Shown one piece after another: positions 35,065 through 43,524 of a stretch of 64,000 bases of DNA (the first letter of the stretch is position 1; each line of letters begins with the position of its first letter). The notes under the pieces were generated by a model. It did no database searches. It saw only the letters and a list, made by a program, of their open reading frames with translations, and was not told where the DNA came from. The DNA lies in NCBI RefSeq assembly GCF_000407565.1, contig NZ_ASWI01000003.1, forward strand, positions 235,001-299,000, written 5' to 3'. Origin of the DNA: Enterococcus cecorum DSM 20682 = ATCC 43198 (GTDB lineage Bacteria; Bacillota; Bacilli; Lactobacillales; Enterococcaceae). The position numbers and the translations under genes were made by a program.

Positions 35065-37929
35065 ATGCTTATTATTTCATTAATTGAAAATTTATTGATA
35101 GAGAAGCTTGGAAATTACTTTAGAGGTATCTTTGGAAAAATGCGACTAAAGTGCTTTACAAAAAGGCTAAAGAATGAAATTGAATATTCAGTATTACAAC
35201 AATATGGAAATGAAATATATTATCTTGATTTTGATCAATTTTTGATTGAACAGGATGTGCTAAACAAAATTATTAAAAATTTTCTTAATCAGGATATTCT
35301 ACAATCAAAAACAATAAATCAATCAGTAGATTTTTATATTAATTTGTTTATTGAAAAATATCCTAAATATAAATTATATAATAGTAAAATAAAACAAATT
35401 CTTCAAAAATATTTTGAAATTATATTTAGACAACTCAATAAAATAGGGACTCCTGAATCGCAGGCACTGTGTCGGACTATTAGAGAGATTATCGATGGAA
35501 TAGACAGGCAGTTGCAGCACATAACGTCTATTGTAGATGATAATAATGCGATGTTAAAACAGGTTGTAGATGGTAATTTTAGAATACGTTCTTATATTGA
35601 AACCTTGTTAACAACATTAGGTGATTCATTTGATCAGTCCAACTATTTTGAACGTAGTTTATTTCAAGATACCGAAGGTAGTAAGGAAAAAGATTCGTTA
35701 GATACCCTTTTACAATACCGTAAAGTTGTATTGAAAGGAGAAGCTGGATTTGGAAAAACATTTGAAATCTTTAAACTGATAAATCAGTTATGTGCAAAAT
35801 ATTCTAATTATCAATTAATTCCTGTATACGTTCCGTTAGTGGAGTACATGGACGGTTTAGGAACATTATTCGAGATTATTCAATCGAAAATGGAGCCTTT
35901 TTGTGAAGGAAATTCTAAAGAGGCTATTAATCAGCTATTCGCTAATAATCAATTAGCACTGTTCTTCGATGGTATTGATGATATTATTGATGAGAGAAAG
36001 AGATTGAAATTTTTTTCTGAAGTCAATCAATTAATGACACAATATAAACAAAATTTTTTCTTTTTTACCACACGAAATAATCGTTATAAGAATGAGCTTG
36101 GGGAAGAAAAGAATTTCTTTCTAACGAATCTTACTGATGGTATGATTCAAAGTGATTTAATTAGACTTGGATGGTATAGTAATCTTCCTAAAGCATATCT
36201 TGAATTGTTTAGAAACCCTTTGTTTTATAAGATTGGTAAAACTGTTCTGGCTAATAGACAAAATAAGGAGTTGTTCAATAGAACCCAAATTTTTACAGAG
36301 TATTTTGAAAATAATTATCGCTACAAAAATAGTTATTCAGAATTATCCCTACATGAAACATTAAATCTTTTTGGCAAATTTTCTTACGAGCATTTTGATC
36401 GGTCTAGTTTTACATACAGTGAAGTAGATAAAATAATAAGTGCTTATCCAGTTTCTACACCAAATAAAAGAAATATAATTGATTATTTTATAAATTTTGG
36501 AATTTTTAGTACTTCAGATAGAATTAGTTTTTCTCATAAGCTATTTAAGGAGTTTTGTGCGGCATACTATATTACGAATAACCTAACAGTTTCATCAGAT
36601 ACTGAACTTCTTGAGAAGCTTATCTATAATGAAGAATGGCAAGAGGTAGTCGTTTTTATCTCAGGATTATTTTCTACTATTAATGAACAGGACAATTTTT
36701 TAGATTTTGTTCTACAGCATAACCTACCTCTCTATATTGAATGTGTTAATTCTAAAAATGATTTGTTGAGAAATAATGGAATAACTGATTTTTCCATAGA
36801 GAATCATGTGGAACGAATTTTATCAGAAATTCATAAAACTTATTCATTTATAGTAGAGAATTATTTTCATCCTATATCAGAGCAGTTTGAACCATTTATA
36901 ACAGAAAATCAAGTGGATTCTAAAATCGGGATTACTGGAAGTATAGTAGAAAATAGTCTTTATTATTGGTTTGATATCGTAGATAAAAGTGTCCCCGATG
37001 TAAAAGTTGTCAGCTCTAATCTACTGAGTCAAGCGCGTCAAGAATATCAGGGTACAATATTTTTTAAAACCACTAGGATGGTTCAGCATATTACAAATTT
37101 GGAGTTATCAGGATTTATAGGGGATAGTGGGCGAAAAATTGCAGTAGAGCTTATTAAAAGTAATTTGAAAGATATATTAGAAAAACAATCATTACCAGCA
37201 AGTAACTATATTTTATGTGAACTTTTAAAAGAAACCATAGATAGGTTATCTTGGCTTAAAGATATTGATGAAATCTCTTTGATGAGTAAAGAGGTTAGAA
37301 AAAGGATAGATGAAGCCCTTGAAGATTGTCCGGAAGTTTTAAACTATACAACATCGGAAGGAGTAGAGTTGTTTAGTTTAAATAAATTGTTATCTATTTT
37401 ACTACACTCTGGTGTGGATTATAGGAGTTCTATCATACCTGGTCGTGATAGAGAATATTCAGAATCAAATGGCTTAACAATGAGCTTATATTCTACGAAA
37501 AGAAAAATAGAAATAGTTGAAACATTTTTTAATTTCGCTGAAGTGAGTTATCTGGAAATGGTGAAATATAACTTTCCTAAAATTTATAGATGTTTTTCAA
37601 AGTTTCAAGATATGCCGTACAAATTACTTATCACTTACAAAGATGATGAAAGTAATCCGTGGATAGGATATTATCACGTAGCATATTCAGGAGATAAAAA
37701 TTTAGTTGAAGTATCTCATAGTGATTCGTTTAAGCATTATGAAAGAGCATATGATGAAATAATACAAAGTTACAATTTGTTAAATAGAGTTCCTAAAGAT
37801 ACTTCTACTCATGAGAGTGCTTTCTCAAATCTTTTATTCTCAAGAAATATTAGTAAAAATACTCCATTAAGTGACTATGTCTATAAAGAGATAAAGAACA
37901 GTTTAGAGGAGATTTTCGGAAAATTTTAG
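35065..37929 (+). CDS. NACHT-type NTPase, candidate NLR-like antiphage protein
   Basis: A 954-aa STAND NTPase. Residues 1-~190 are helical with no motif I can name. The NACHT core follows: Walker A GEAGFGKT near 225-232, Walker B FFDGIDD near 299, and sensor FFFTTRNNR near 330. A winged-helix-end signature SHKLFKEFCAAYY lies near 490, as in NACHT proteins. The C-terminal ~420 residues show no clear LRR, TPR or WD repeats. Bacterial NACHT proteins defend against phage, sensing phage products through the C-terminus. Its partner effector is not obvious; the next gene encodes a HEPN-like protein. RBS GAGAGGA is upstream. Confidence 0.85.
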   Translation: MLIISLIENLLIEKLGNYFRGIFGKMRLKCFTKRLKNEIEYSVLQQYGNEIYYLDFDQFLIEQDVLNKIIKNFLNQDILQSKTINQSVDFYINLFIEKYPKYKLYNSKIKQILQKYFEIIFRQLNKIGTPESQALCRTIREIIDGIDRQLQHITSIVDDNNAMLKQVVDGNFRIRSYIETLLTTLGDSFDQSNYFERSLFQDTEGSKEKDSLDTLLQYRKVVLKGEAGFGKTFEIFKLINQLCAKYSNYQLIPVYVPLVEYMDGLGTLFEIIQSKMEPFCEGNSKEAINQLFANNQLALFFDGIDDIIDERKRLKFFSEVNQLMTQYKQNFFFFTTRNNRYKNELGEEKNFFLTNLTDGMIQSDLIRLGWYSNLPKAYLELFRNPLFYKIGKTVLANRQNKELFNRTQIFTEYFENNYRYKNSYSELSLHETLNLFGKFSYEHFDRSSFTYSEVDKIISAYPVSTPNKRNIIDYFINFGIFSTSDRISFSHKLFKEFCAAYYITNNLTVSSDTELLEKLIYNEEWQEVVVFISGLFSTINEQDNFLDFVLQHNLPLYIECVNSKNDLLRNNGITDFSIENHVERILSEIHKTYSFIVENYFHPISEQFEPFITENQVDSKIGITGSIVENSLYYWFDIVDKSVPDVKVVSSNLLSQARQEYQGTIFFKTTRMVQHITNLELSGFIGDSGRKIAVELIKSNLKDILEKQSLPASNYILCELLKETIDRLSWLKDIDEISLMSKEVRKRIDEALEDCPEVLNYTTSEGVELFSLNKLLSILLHSGVDYRSSIIPGRDREYSESNGLTMSLYSTKRKIEIVETFFNFAEVSYLEMVKYNFPKIYRCFSKFQDMPYKLLITYKDDESNPWIGYYHVAYSGDKNLVEVSHSDSFKHYERAYDEIIQSYNLLNRVPKDTSTHESAFSNLLFSRNISKNTPLSDYVYKEIKNSLEEIFGKF

Positions 37930-38069
37930 TAGATTAGTGTTTATAAAAGTGAGTCTAATTTGAGTGAGCATGGTGACTAAAGAAATTGTAATCTCGAAAA
38001 TATTTTTGAAGCAGAATGAACTATCAATTTGAGTAAAAGTAAGAAGATTTATTAAATAGGTGTTAGCTT

Positions 38070-38690
38070 ATGAATGATTATGATTTAAAAGATTTTGTAG
38101 GAAAGAATTTTGTTGATGAATTACCAGATGATGACTCTAAAATAATGATTCATTTTCATACTATGATACTTGAACTTGGATCAATAATTGCTACACTTGA
38201 AATAATAAAAATTGTAAACAATGAGTGGCATGATAGAGTAGTGAAGTCATCTATTAGATATGATATAATACGAAATGTGACATACGAATCTTTGTTTTAT
38301 AGAGTTGTCTTCGGTATAACTAAAATTTTTGATATCAGAGAAAAAAATGGTATTTTTAAGATTCTATCTAAGTTGAGACATAGTACCAAAGATAGAGCTG
38401 TTTTATCAATTTTGAGTACCATTCAAGAGGGTATTGATAAAGAACAAAAAAATATTGATGAAATCAAATTGCTTCGCGACAAACTCTTGGCTCACTTAGA
38501 TAAAGAGATGGTCTTTTCAACAGAAAGATTAGGCATTGGTATTCTATACTATTATTTTGAGGCGATAGAAATTAAGTCCATATATACAGCTTGTATCGAG
38601 TTATATAATACTTTATATGGAGATAATCAGCAACAAGTCGAACTTCCTAAAAGAGAAATAATTTTGAAAAGATTTTTTCTTGAAGAATAA
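38070..38690 (+). CDS. HEPN-domain protein, AbiU2-like
   Basis: A 206-aa all-helical protein. RDKLLAH near 135-141 matches the HEPN RNase motif R-x(4-6)-H and continues HLDK as in AbiU2-like HEPN proteins. AbiU2 belongs to a lactococcal abortive-infection system; HEPN proteins often cut RNA. It lies 140 bp after the NACHT gene on the same strand, inside the same accreted cassette. RBS AGGTG is upstream. It may be the effector of the NACHT protein or a stand-alone Abi gene. Confidence 0.7.
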   Translation: MNDYDLKDFVGKNFVDELPDDDSKIMIHFHTMILELGSIIATLEIIKIVNNEWHDRVVKSSIRYDIIRNVTYESLFYRVVFGITKIFDIREKNGIFKILSKLRHSTKDRAVLSILSTIQEGIDKEQKNIDEIKLLRDKLLAHLDKEMVFSTERLGIGILYYYFEAIEIKSIYTACIELYNTLYGDNQQQVELPKREIILKRFFLEE

Positions 38691-38792
38691 CTCGTATTGA
38701 TTAGTTTTTTTGTCTTCTTATACCGATAAATTTATAAAATACTTGACCTATCATTTTGAATTTGATTAATAAATTATCCATCTATAAGATAA

Positions 38793-38818
38793 AGTAGGTC
38801 AAATTAGTTTGACCTACT
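38793..38818 (+). terminator. perfect hairpin after the HEPN gene
   Basis: AGTAGGTCAAA pairs perfectly with TTTGACCTACT across TTAG. There is no T-run, so termination is possible but not typical. Confidence 0.5.
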
Positions 38819-38820
38819 GA

Positions 38821-38971
38821 TGACTAGTCTATTTTATGGTGTTAATTGGTGTCAATTTTATCCAAATCAGAGGATTTTAGTCCATTTTCATAGAAGTTTC
38901 ATTTTCGTAAATGTTGATATAACGGGATTTGTAAGGGGTGAGAATTCTTCGTTTTCAATGGAGAAATTCTC
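38821..38971 (+). repeat. right end of the element, outer copy of the 150-bp repeat
   Basis: Partner of 34820-34970. It contains GGTGTTAATTGGTGTCAAT, which also resembles GGTGTCAGTTGGTGTTAAT near the left end (about 26459-26477). These repeated GGTGTYARTT units look like integrase arm sites. Confidence 0.8.
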
Positions 38972-38983
38972 AAAACGTTAATC
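38965..38983 (+). repeat. attR core repeat
   Basis: AATTCTCAAAACGTTAATC, identical to attL. The native rpsI downstream sequence and terminator follow directly. Confidence 0.88.
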
Positions 38984-39005
38984 CTTATTATATCAAGGAT
39001 TTCAC

Positions 39006-39036
39006 GGCATCATCCGTTTGGATGGTGTCTTTTTTT
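39006..39036 (+). terminator. displaced native terminator of rplM-rpsI
   Basis: GGCATCATCC pairs with GGATGGTGTC (two G-T pairs) across GTTT and is followed by seven T residues. It lies 23 bp beyond attR, where it would close the rpsI operon in an empty site. The 39037-39310 stretch after it has no convincing gene. Confidence 0.8.
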
Positions 39037-39310
39037 GGTTGAATTCCTTGAAAATTGGGTCTATTTTACAGACCATTTTCTATATAAACTGTTTTCGAGA
39101 CTTGGAAAAATCTGTTGTTTTTAAATTTTATTTAATTCTAATGTCTACTATGTTTTTAGCAGTGTTAGGTAATGTAACTGCAATAAATTTGTTATACAAT
39201 AATGGATTTTGATTTTGGGACGTAAAACATTGTGTTTTATGTGTCTTACGTTTGTTTAATATGTATGGAAAGCCTTTAATAGGTGAATAGAAAATTTATT
39301 TTTGTTGAAC

Positions 39311-39346
39311 TAAAAAAGAAGCTAATTCGTATGAACTAGCTTCTTA
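39311..39346 (-). terminator. terminator of the integrase remnant
   Basis: On the minus strand AAGAAGCTA pairs with TAGCTTCTT and is followed by TTTTAG. The stop codon of the remnant lies in the stem. Confidence 0.8.
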
Positions 39347-39628
39347 GCTATCTAAATATAAAGCAAGTTTATTTGCTGTTTCTCTTTTAGCTTTAGTTGT
39401 GACGTGAGTATAAATCTTCAAAGTTATATCACTATTAGCATGACCTAGACGATCTTGGACTTCTTTCAATGTTGCTCCTGCCTCGAATAACAATGAACAA
39501 TGAGTGTGTCTAAAACCGTGGATTGTGATTTCTCGTATTTCTTTATTTTCTTTAACAACAGTTTTCATACAACGATTCAAATAGTCGGGGTCAAATGGTT
39601 GGTCTTTTTCATTCTTCATTTGATTCAC
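39344..39628 (-). pseudogene. C-terminal fragment of a phage-type integrase
   Basis: 94 aa carrying only the end of a tyrosine recombinase: HGFRHTHCSLLFEAG (His and Arg), RLGHANSDITLKIYTHV (His, and the nucleophile Tyr). The frame stays open upstream to about 39690 (QKWYNHPRKNKKGKA) and then meets a stop. The N-terminal ~270 residues are missing. It marks an older element once integrated here, unrelated to the 26.5-kb integrase. Confidence 0.85.
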
Positions 39629-39731
39629 CGCTTTTCCTTTTTTATTTTTACGAGGATGATTATACCATTTTTGGTTATCTAATAAAATAAAAACAGGAAG
39701 AATTTATCTGTTTCTTCCTGTACCTCATTAC

Positions 39732-40085
39732 TTAAAACGTTGTTTTTCCACCTCGTTTGACAGCAGTCGGTTGAATGATACTCAATCCCTCCAGTGGCCA
39801 ACGAAGTTGTTGGTTACTTAACTGCATGATTTCTTCTGACTTACGCGGCCACCTTAGTTTTCCATCATTAAATCTTTTATACAATAAAATAAATCCATCA
39901 CCATCCCAATAGAGTGCTTTGAAACGATCAGCTTTTCCACCACAAAATAAGAATATTGCATCATCATACAAGTCCAAATTGTACTCATATTGAATGATAC
40001 TAGCTAATCCATCAATACTTCTTCGCATATCTGTTTTTCCACATACAATAAAGATATTTTTTACTCTAGTAAAATCAACGAGCAT
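39732..40085 (-). CDS. tnpB: IS66-family TnpB (accessory protein)
   Basis: A 117-aa IS66 Orf2 protein with typical KTDMRRSIDGLASIIQ, FLFCGGKADRFKALYWD and YKRFNDGKLRWP. The third IS66 gene, the DDE transposase TnpC, is absent downstream, so this is an IS66 remnant. It lies one base after tnpA. Confidence 0.92.
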   Translation of the reverse strand: MLVDFTRVKNIFIVCGKTDMRRSIDGLASIIQYEYNLDLYDDAIFLFCGGKADRFKALYWDGDGFILLYKRFNDGKLRWPRKSEEIMQLSNQQLRWPLEGLSIIQPTAVKRGGKTTF

Positions 40086-40086
40086 A

Positions 40087-40272
40087 CTATAATTTCTCCA
40101 AAATCATTTGTGTTAGTTGTGGGGAGACTCCTTGGAATAGACGTACCTCGGTTCCTGATGAAGTCTTGATATGTGCCCATAGTTTTTGAGAGTTCTTTTT
40201 GTGCAGAGCATCAACTTTTTGGTTTTTTTCATTGTCAGTAAGCTTTACAGGTACAATTTGCGATTGAAACAT
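40087..40272 (-). CDS. IS66-family TnpA-like protein (short)
   Basis: A 61-aa protein (MFQSQIVPVKLTDNEKN then FQGVSPQLTQMILEKL) ahead of tnpB, with GGAGG upstream. It is shorter than typical TnpA (~100 aa) and may be partial. The IS terminus probably lies near 40371, where GTAAATGCAAG begins on the minus strand. Confidence 0.75.
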   Translation of the reverse strand: MFQSQIVPVKLTDNEKNQKVDALHKKNSQKLWAHIKTSSGTEVRLFQGVSPQLTQMILEKL

Positions 40273-40413
40273 GTAAAAACCTCCTTTAAATTTTTGGTAG
40301 ATTAATACTACCTAAATTCAAAGGAGGAGGAAAGACCGCTAAGCTATCTAACACTTAACTTGCATTTACCAATTATTTATAATTAAGCTGATTAAAATGA
40401 GCAAGCCAACGCC

Positions 40414-41391
40414 TTAATTGACTTGTCTAAATTGTTGTTTATCTTCCATAGGGTAAACAAACAATTTAGTAGATTCCAGATCAACTTTTGACATAGAAAC
40501 CTTTGAGATTTGGTTGTTGGTATAGGTTTTATAGTAATAATCACCAGTAGCAGCATTTCCGCAAGAAGAATACATAGTGATATCATGAGTATTTCGATCA
40601 GAAGTGGTACAGCCCTGAACAAAAGCGACTGAATCTAAAATGTGGAAGAATTGTGTAACATTGGCTACATCATCTTGCGGACAAACTGAATGTTCTTTAA
40701 CAAAGGTGGCTTTAACTAATCTAGATGCTGGTGACCAATCACCAGGTAAACCAATCGCACCAAAACCTTCGCCAAAAGGTTTTGCATCCCAATCAGGAGA
40801 ATAAGAATTGTGAGGTTGTTTGCTACTTAAATGACGATAATTGTGTAAATTCATTAAATGATAATCAAAACTAGGACTATTAGTTAAAACGCCAACAGGA
40901 TTATCATAAATGACGGTTTTTCCGTCAATAATTTCAACGACAATCGCTTCGTCTTTGTCGGCGATGAGCCAATGTAAAGTAGTGTTCGGTACATTAGGCT
41001 TAAAAGGAATATCAACCATATTTAAATTTTTAAGGCCAGCTTTAGTTTCCTTAACAGTTGAGAATTGTGCTAACACCCAAGGCACTAATTCATAAGGAGG
41101 AAGATTAAGGGCACCTTCTTTGATTTCATCAGCATATTTAGAAAAGTGTGGGAAATTCAAATTTGCAATGCCTAAGCCTTTTTCGTTAATCGCATCGGCA
41201 TAAAGTGGATAATTATCTAATACCATAGCTACGCCGATAAAAGCATAGTGTGATTTTTGTGAAGGTTCATTTTTATAGGTGATTTCATAGTTTCTAGGTG
41301 TAATAACAATTTCTTCGCCAAAATGGTAATCTAAATCTAAATTTCGTCCAAAGTAAAAATCTCCGTTAACATATCTTAATCCAGTACACAT
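40414..41391 (-). CDS. bsh: bile salt hydrolase (choloylglycine hydrolase family)
   Basis: Hydrolyses glycine- or taurine-conjugated bile salts in the cytoplasm. The 325-aa Ntn-hydrolase has the nucleophile Cys2 after Met1 (MCTG), GRNLDLD near 15-21 with conserved Arg and Asp, the Asn of LTNSPSFDY near 172, and the Arg of SPASRLVKA near 225. Length matches enterococcal and lactobacillar BSH. It lies 33 bp downstream of an MFS gene on the same strand. It indicates a gut habitat. Confidence 0.93.
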   Translation of the reverse strand: MCTGLRYVNGDFYFGRNLDLDYHFGEEIVITPRNYEITYKNEPSQKSHYAFIGVAMVLDNYPLYADAINEKGLGIANLNFPHFSKYADEIKEGALNLPPYELVPWVLAQFSTVKETKAGLKNLNMVDIPFKPNVPNTTLHWLIADKDEAIVVEIIDGKTVIYDNPVGVLTNSPSFDYHLMNLHNYRHLSSKQPHNSYSPDWDAKPFGEGFGAIGLPGDWSPASRLVKATFVKEHSVCPQDDVANVTQFFHILDSVAFVQGCTTSDRNTHDITMYSSCGNAATGDYYYKTYTNNQISKVSMSKVDLESTKLFVYPMEDKQQFRQVN

Positions 41392-41424
41392 AAATATGAT
41401 GCACTCCTTTCAAAAAATTATACA

Positions 41425-42729
41425 TTAAGCAGTTTGATCGGCAAATTTATGTTTTTGAATATCGGTAATGAAGAATAATAAACCAGAAAATCCGATAAGT
41501 ACATAACATAAAATGCTAATCCAAGCTGCAGTAAAGCCAAAGGTATCAACAAAGAAACCAAATACAATATTTCCTAAAGCAAAGCCAACTGCAAAAAAGA
41601 TACTAAATACACCTAGTATTTGACTGGTGTCTTTCATACCGAAGAGTGTTTGCATCATTACAGCCGGTGCACTCATATAAGAGTAAACATTAAAACCATA
41701 AAGGACGGCCCAAGCAAATGCAGAAAAGACTTTAATGCTAGGAATAAAAATACTAGCAATTAGCAAGATAACGGTAACTAGTTGTAAAATAAAGGCTAAA
41801 AACATGGCGTTGCGTACACCAATTTTTGAGAATAAGAAACCTCCGCCAACATTTCCAACCAAACAAGCAATGGCAAACGTAGAGCCAATCGTACCAATTA
41901 AGGTAGTATTGATATGAATAGAAGCGAAAAAGTTTGCATATTGACTGGAAAGAGCAGAAATAGCTAATCCTATAATTAAATAAAAACAAGATAATGCCCA
42001 AAAACTTTTTTGTTGGGTAGTTTTTTTATAGCCGATACCAGTTTGAGTATTAGCAGGATGGGTACCTTGGGGAACAGATTGATTTGTAGAGATTTTTGAG
42101 TCTTTAGAAGAATCAGTTGATTGTTTGGCAGCACTAGATTCGATCGGTTGTTTGTTAGGATGGATTAAAAGCACGCCAACAAGTACCCCAACAACCAAGG
42201 AAGCCAATGCACACATGAAATAGACTCTATGTAATTCATAATGATTGAGTAGGTTGGTTACGATAGGTTGTAAGAAGAAATTCCCGATAGAACCACCTGC
42301 AAAGGCAATTCCCAGTGCGCTAGCTTTAGATTTTTTATCAAACCAAGTAGCGATTAAAAACGGTACCCCTAAACCTGAAAACGTAACAGTTCCTATTTGA
42401 GTAATTGCATTTGCTACTAAAAACATCCATAATTTGCTTGAAACTGCGTTTAACATAACTCCAAAAGCAGACAAGATTAATCCACCTAACATTATTAGCT
42501 TGACTGGAAATTTACTATACATTTTACCAGCTATTGGTGAAATTAATGATGCTGCTAAAGCGCCAATCATAAAAATATAGCCAACACTTTGGACACTAAA
42601 ATGATATTCTTTCTCTAAATAGTGAATGAATAATGGAGGGATGTTCTGTGCAATGCCATAAGGAATGGCTTGTAATAGCATACAAGCAAAAATAACTAAA
42701 TATTTACTACCTTTAGACACATTTGTCAT
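41425..42729 (-). CDS. MFS transporter of the oxalate/formate-antiporter type, possible bile-salt carrier
   Basis: A 434-aa, 12-helix transporter. A central hydrophilic loop (about 190-240) is rich in Ser, Thr and Gln. GLGVPFLIATWFDKKSKASA in helix 4-5 and its repeat fit the OFA subfamily. It is upstream of bsh in one likely operon. Lactobacilli pair BSH with MFS conjugated-bile-salt carriers (CbsT), so bile-salt uptake or cholate export is plausible. Substrate is inferred from context only. Confidence 0.82.
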   Translation of the reverse strand: MTNVSKGSKYLVIFACMLLQAIPYGIAQNIPPLFIHYLEKEYHFSVQSVGYIFMIGALAASLISPIAGKMYSKFPVKLIMLGGLILSAFGVMLNAVSSKLWMFLVANAITQIGTVTFSGLGVPFLIATWFDKKSKASALGIAFAGGSIGNFFLQPIVTNLLNHYELHRVYFMCALASLVVGVLVGVLLIHPNKQPIESSAAKQSTDSSKDSKISTNQSVPQGTHPANTQTGIGYKKTTQQKSFWALSCFYLIIGLAISALSSQYANFFASIHINTTLIGTIGSTFAIACLVGNVGGGFLFSKIGVRNAMFLAFILQLVTVILLIASIFIPSIKVFSAFAWAVLYGFNVYSYMSAPAVMMQTLFGMKDTSQILGVFSIFFAVGFALGNIVFGFFVDTFGFTAAWISILCYVLIGFSGLLFFITDIQKHKFADQTA

Positions 42730-43524
42730 AAATTATCACCTCAATATTTATTTATAAAACATTGATCTCTTAAAAATGATAACAGCCCTCCTTTTTTGTG
42801 AATATTTTATTTTTAGAGAATAAAAAATAAAATGATTTATTCAATAATTAAGAGAATCAATGAGATATCAAAAAATAGATAAAAATTGGATAAATGGGGT
42901 TTTATTATAGAAAGCGAAGATGTATAAATAATTGCAATAGAAGACTGATTGAAGTCAATCAATCTTCTATTATATTATACAGCCAAATAAAAAAAAAAGC
43001 CAAAATAAACCATTGGATTAATAAAAAAATGAATGAATGGAGGGAATATATTCAGAAAGAATATTCTAGAATAGGAATTCTTATAAAAACAGACTATATA
43101 TAATAAATAATTAACATAACTAGCGAATTTCTTAGGTGTAACAGCATTTTTCATTAATATATCATGTAGCTGCGTAAATTCTTTGACACTTGCAAGTTCT
43201 AAAAATCGCTGTAAACCTTGCGCGCCAAAGGATAGACGTAGTTGGTTTGCCTAAAAAGTGTTGTATGTGGTGCAGAACAGAATGACTATTTGATATGAAA
43301 ATAAATCAACAAGCCTTCCAAAATTTTTGGAAGGTTTTTTCGCGCTTTTGAGGACTTTTCTTCGTATTTAATAAGTAGAGTCAAAAAACTTATTATCCCA
43401 ATATTATGCTATAAGTTTTTCATATTATTTAAGTGCAAGGGCGATTTGACTGTTCGAACGTTTTTGATATCCAATGAAAGGGTTTTTAGTATAATAAATT
43501 TGTGGAGGAAGAAAAGAGATTTTT
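42730..43524. other. 795-bp gap with a hairpin and gene remnants
   Basis: No intact gene. The MFS-bsh promoter must lie at the left edge. A hairpin at 42936-42971 pairs AATAGAAGACTGATT with AATCAATCTTCTATT. On the minus strand about 43111-43250 reads as an apparent protein piece (LSFGAQGLQRFLELASVKEF then LHDILMKNAVTPKKF), bounded by a stop; I do not recognise it. The right part precedes the Rpn gene. Confidence 0.4.

Larger units (their letters stand above)
26404..38983. mobile_element. integrative element in the 3' end of rpsI
   Basis: About 12.6 kb between 19-bp direct repeats AATTCTCAAAACGTTAATC (26404-26422 and 38965-38983). It carries integrase and excisionase next to the left end, a plasmid-like replication gene with nick-site hairpin, an FtsK/TcpA-like ATPase, Tn916-like small genes, a sigma-like regulator, a restriction-modification locus and a NACHT-HEPN cassette. 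No VirB4-like or other conjugation channel gene is present, so it is better called a mobilizable element (IME) than a conjugative one. The rpsI site is known for streptococcal ICEs and IMEs. Confidence 0.88.

Noticed and set aside
26404-38983. Calling the element a full conjugative ICE
   Set aside because: Only an FtsK-like ATPase and small genes are present; no VirB4-like ATPase, VirB6-like channel or cell-wall hydrolase of a transfer apparatus is seen.
39018-39212. 64-aa open frame after the element
   Set aside because: It begins inside the rpsI terminator hairpin and has no ribosome binding site or recognisable pattern.
42894-43103. 69-aa open frame in the gap after the MFS gene
   Set aside because: Low-complexity Lys/Asn/Ile content, no start signals, and it contains a long hairpin.
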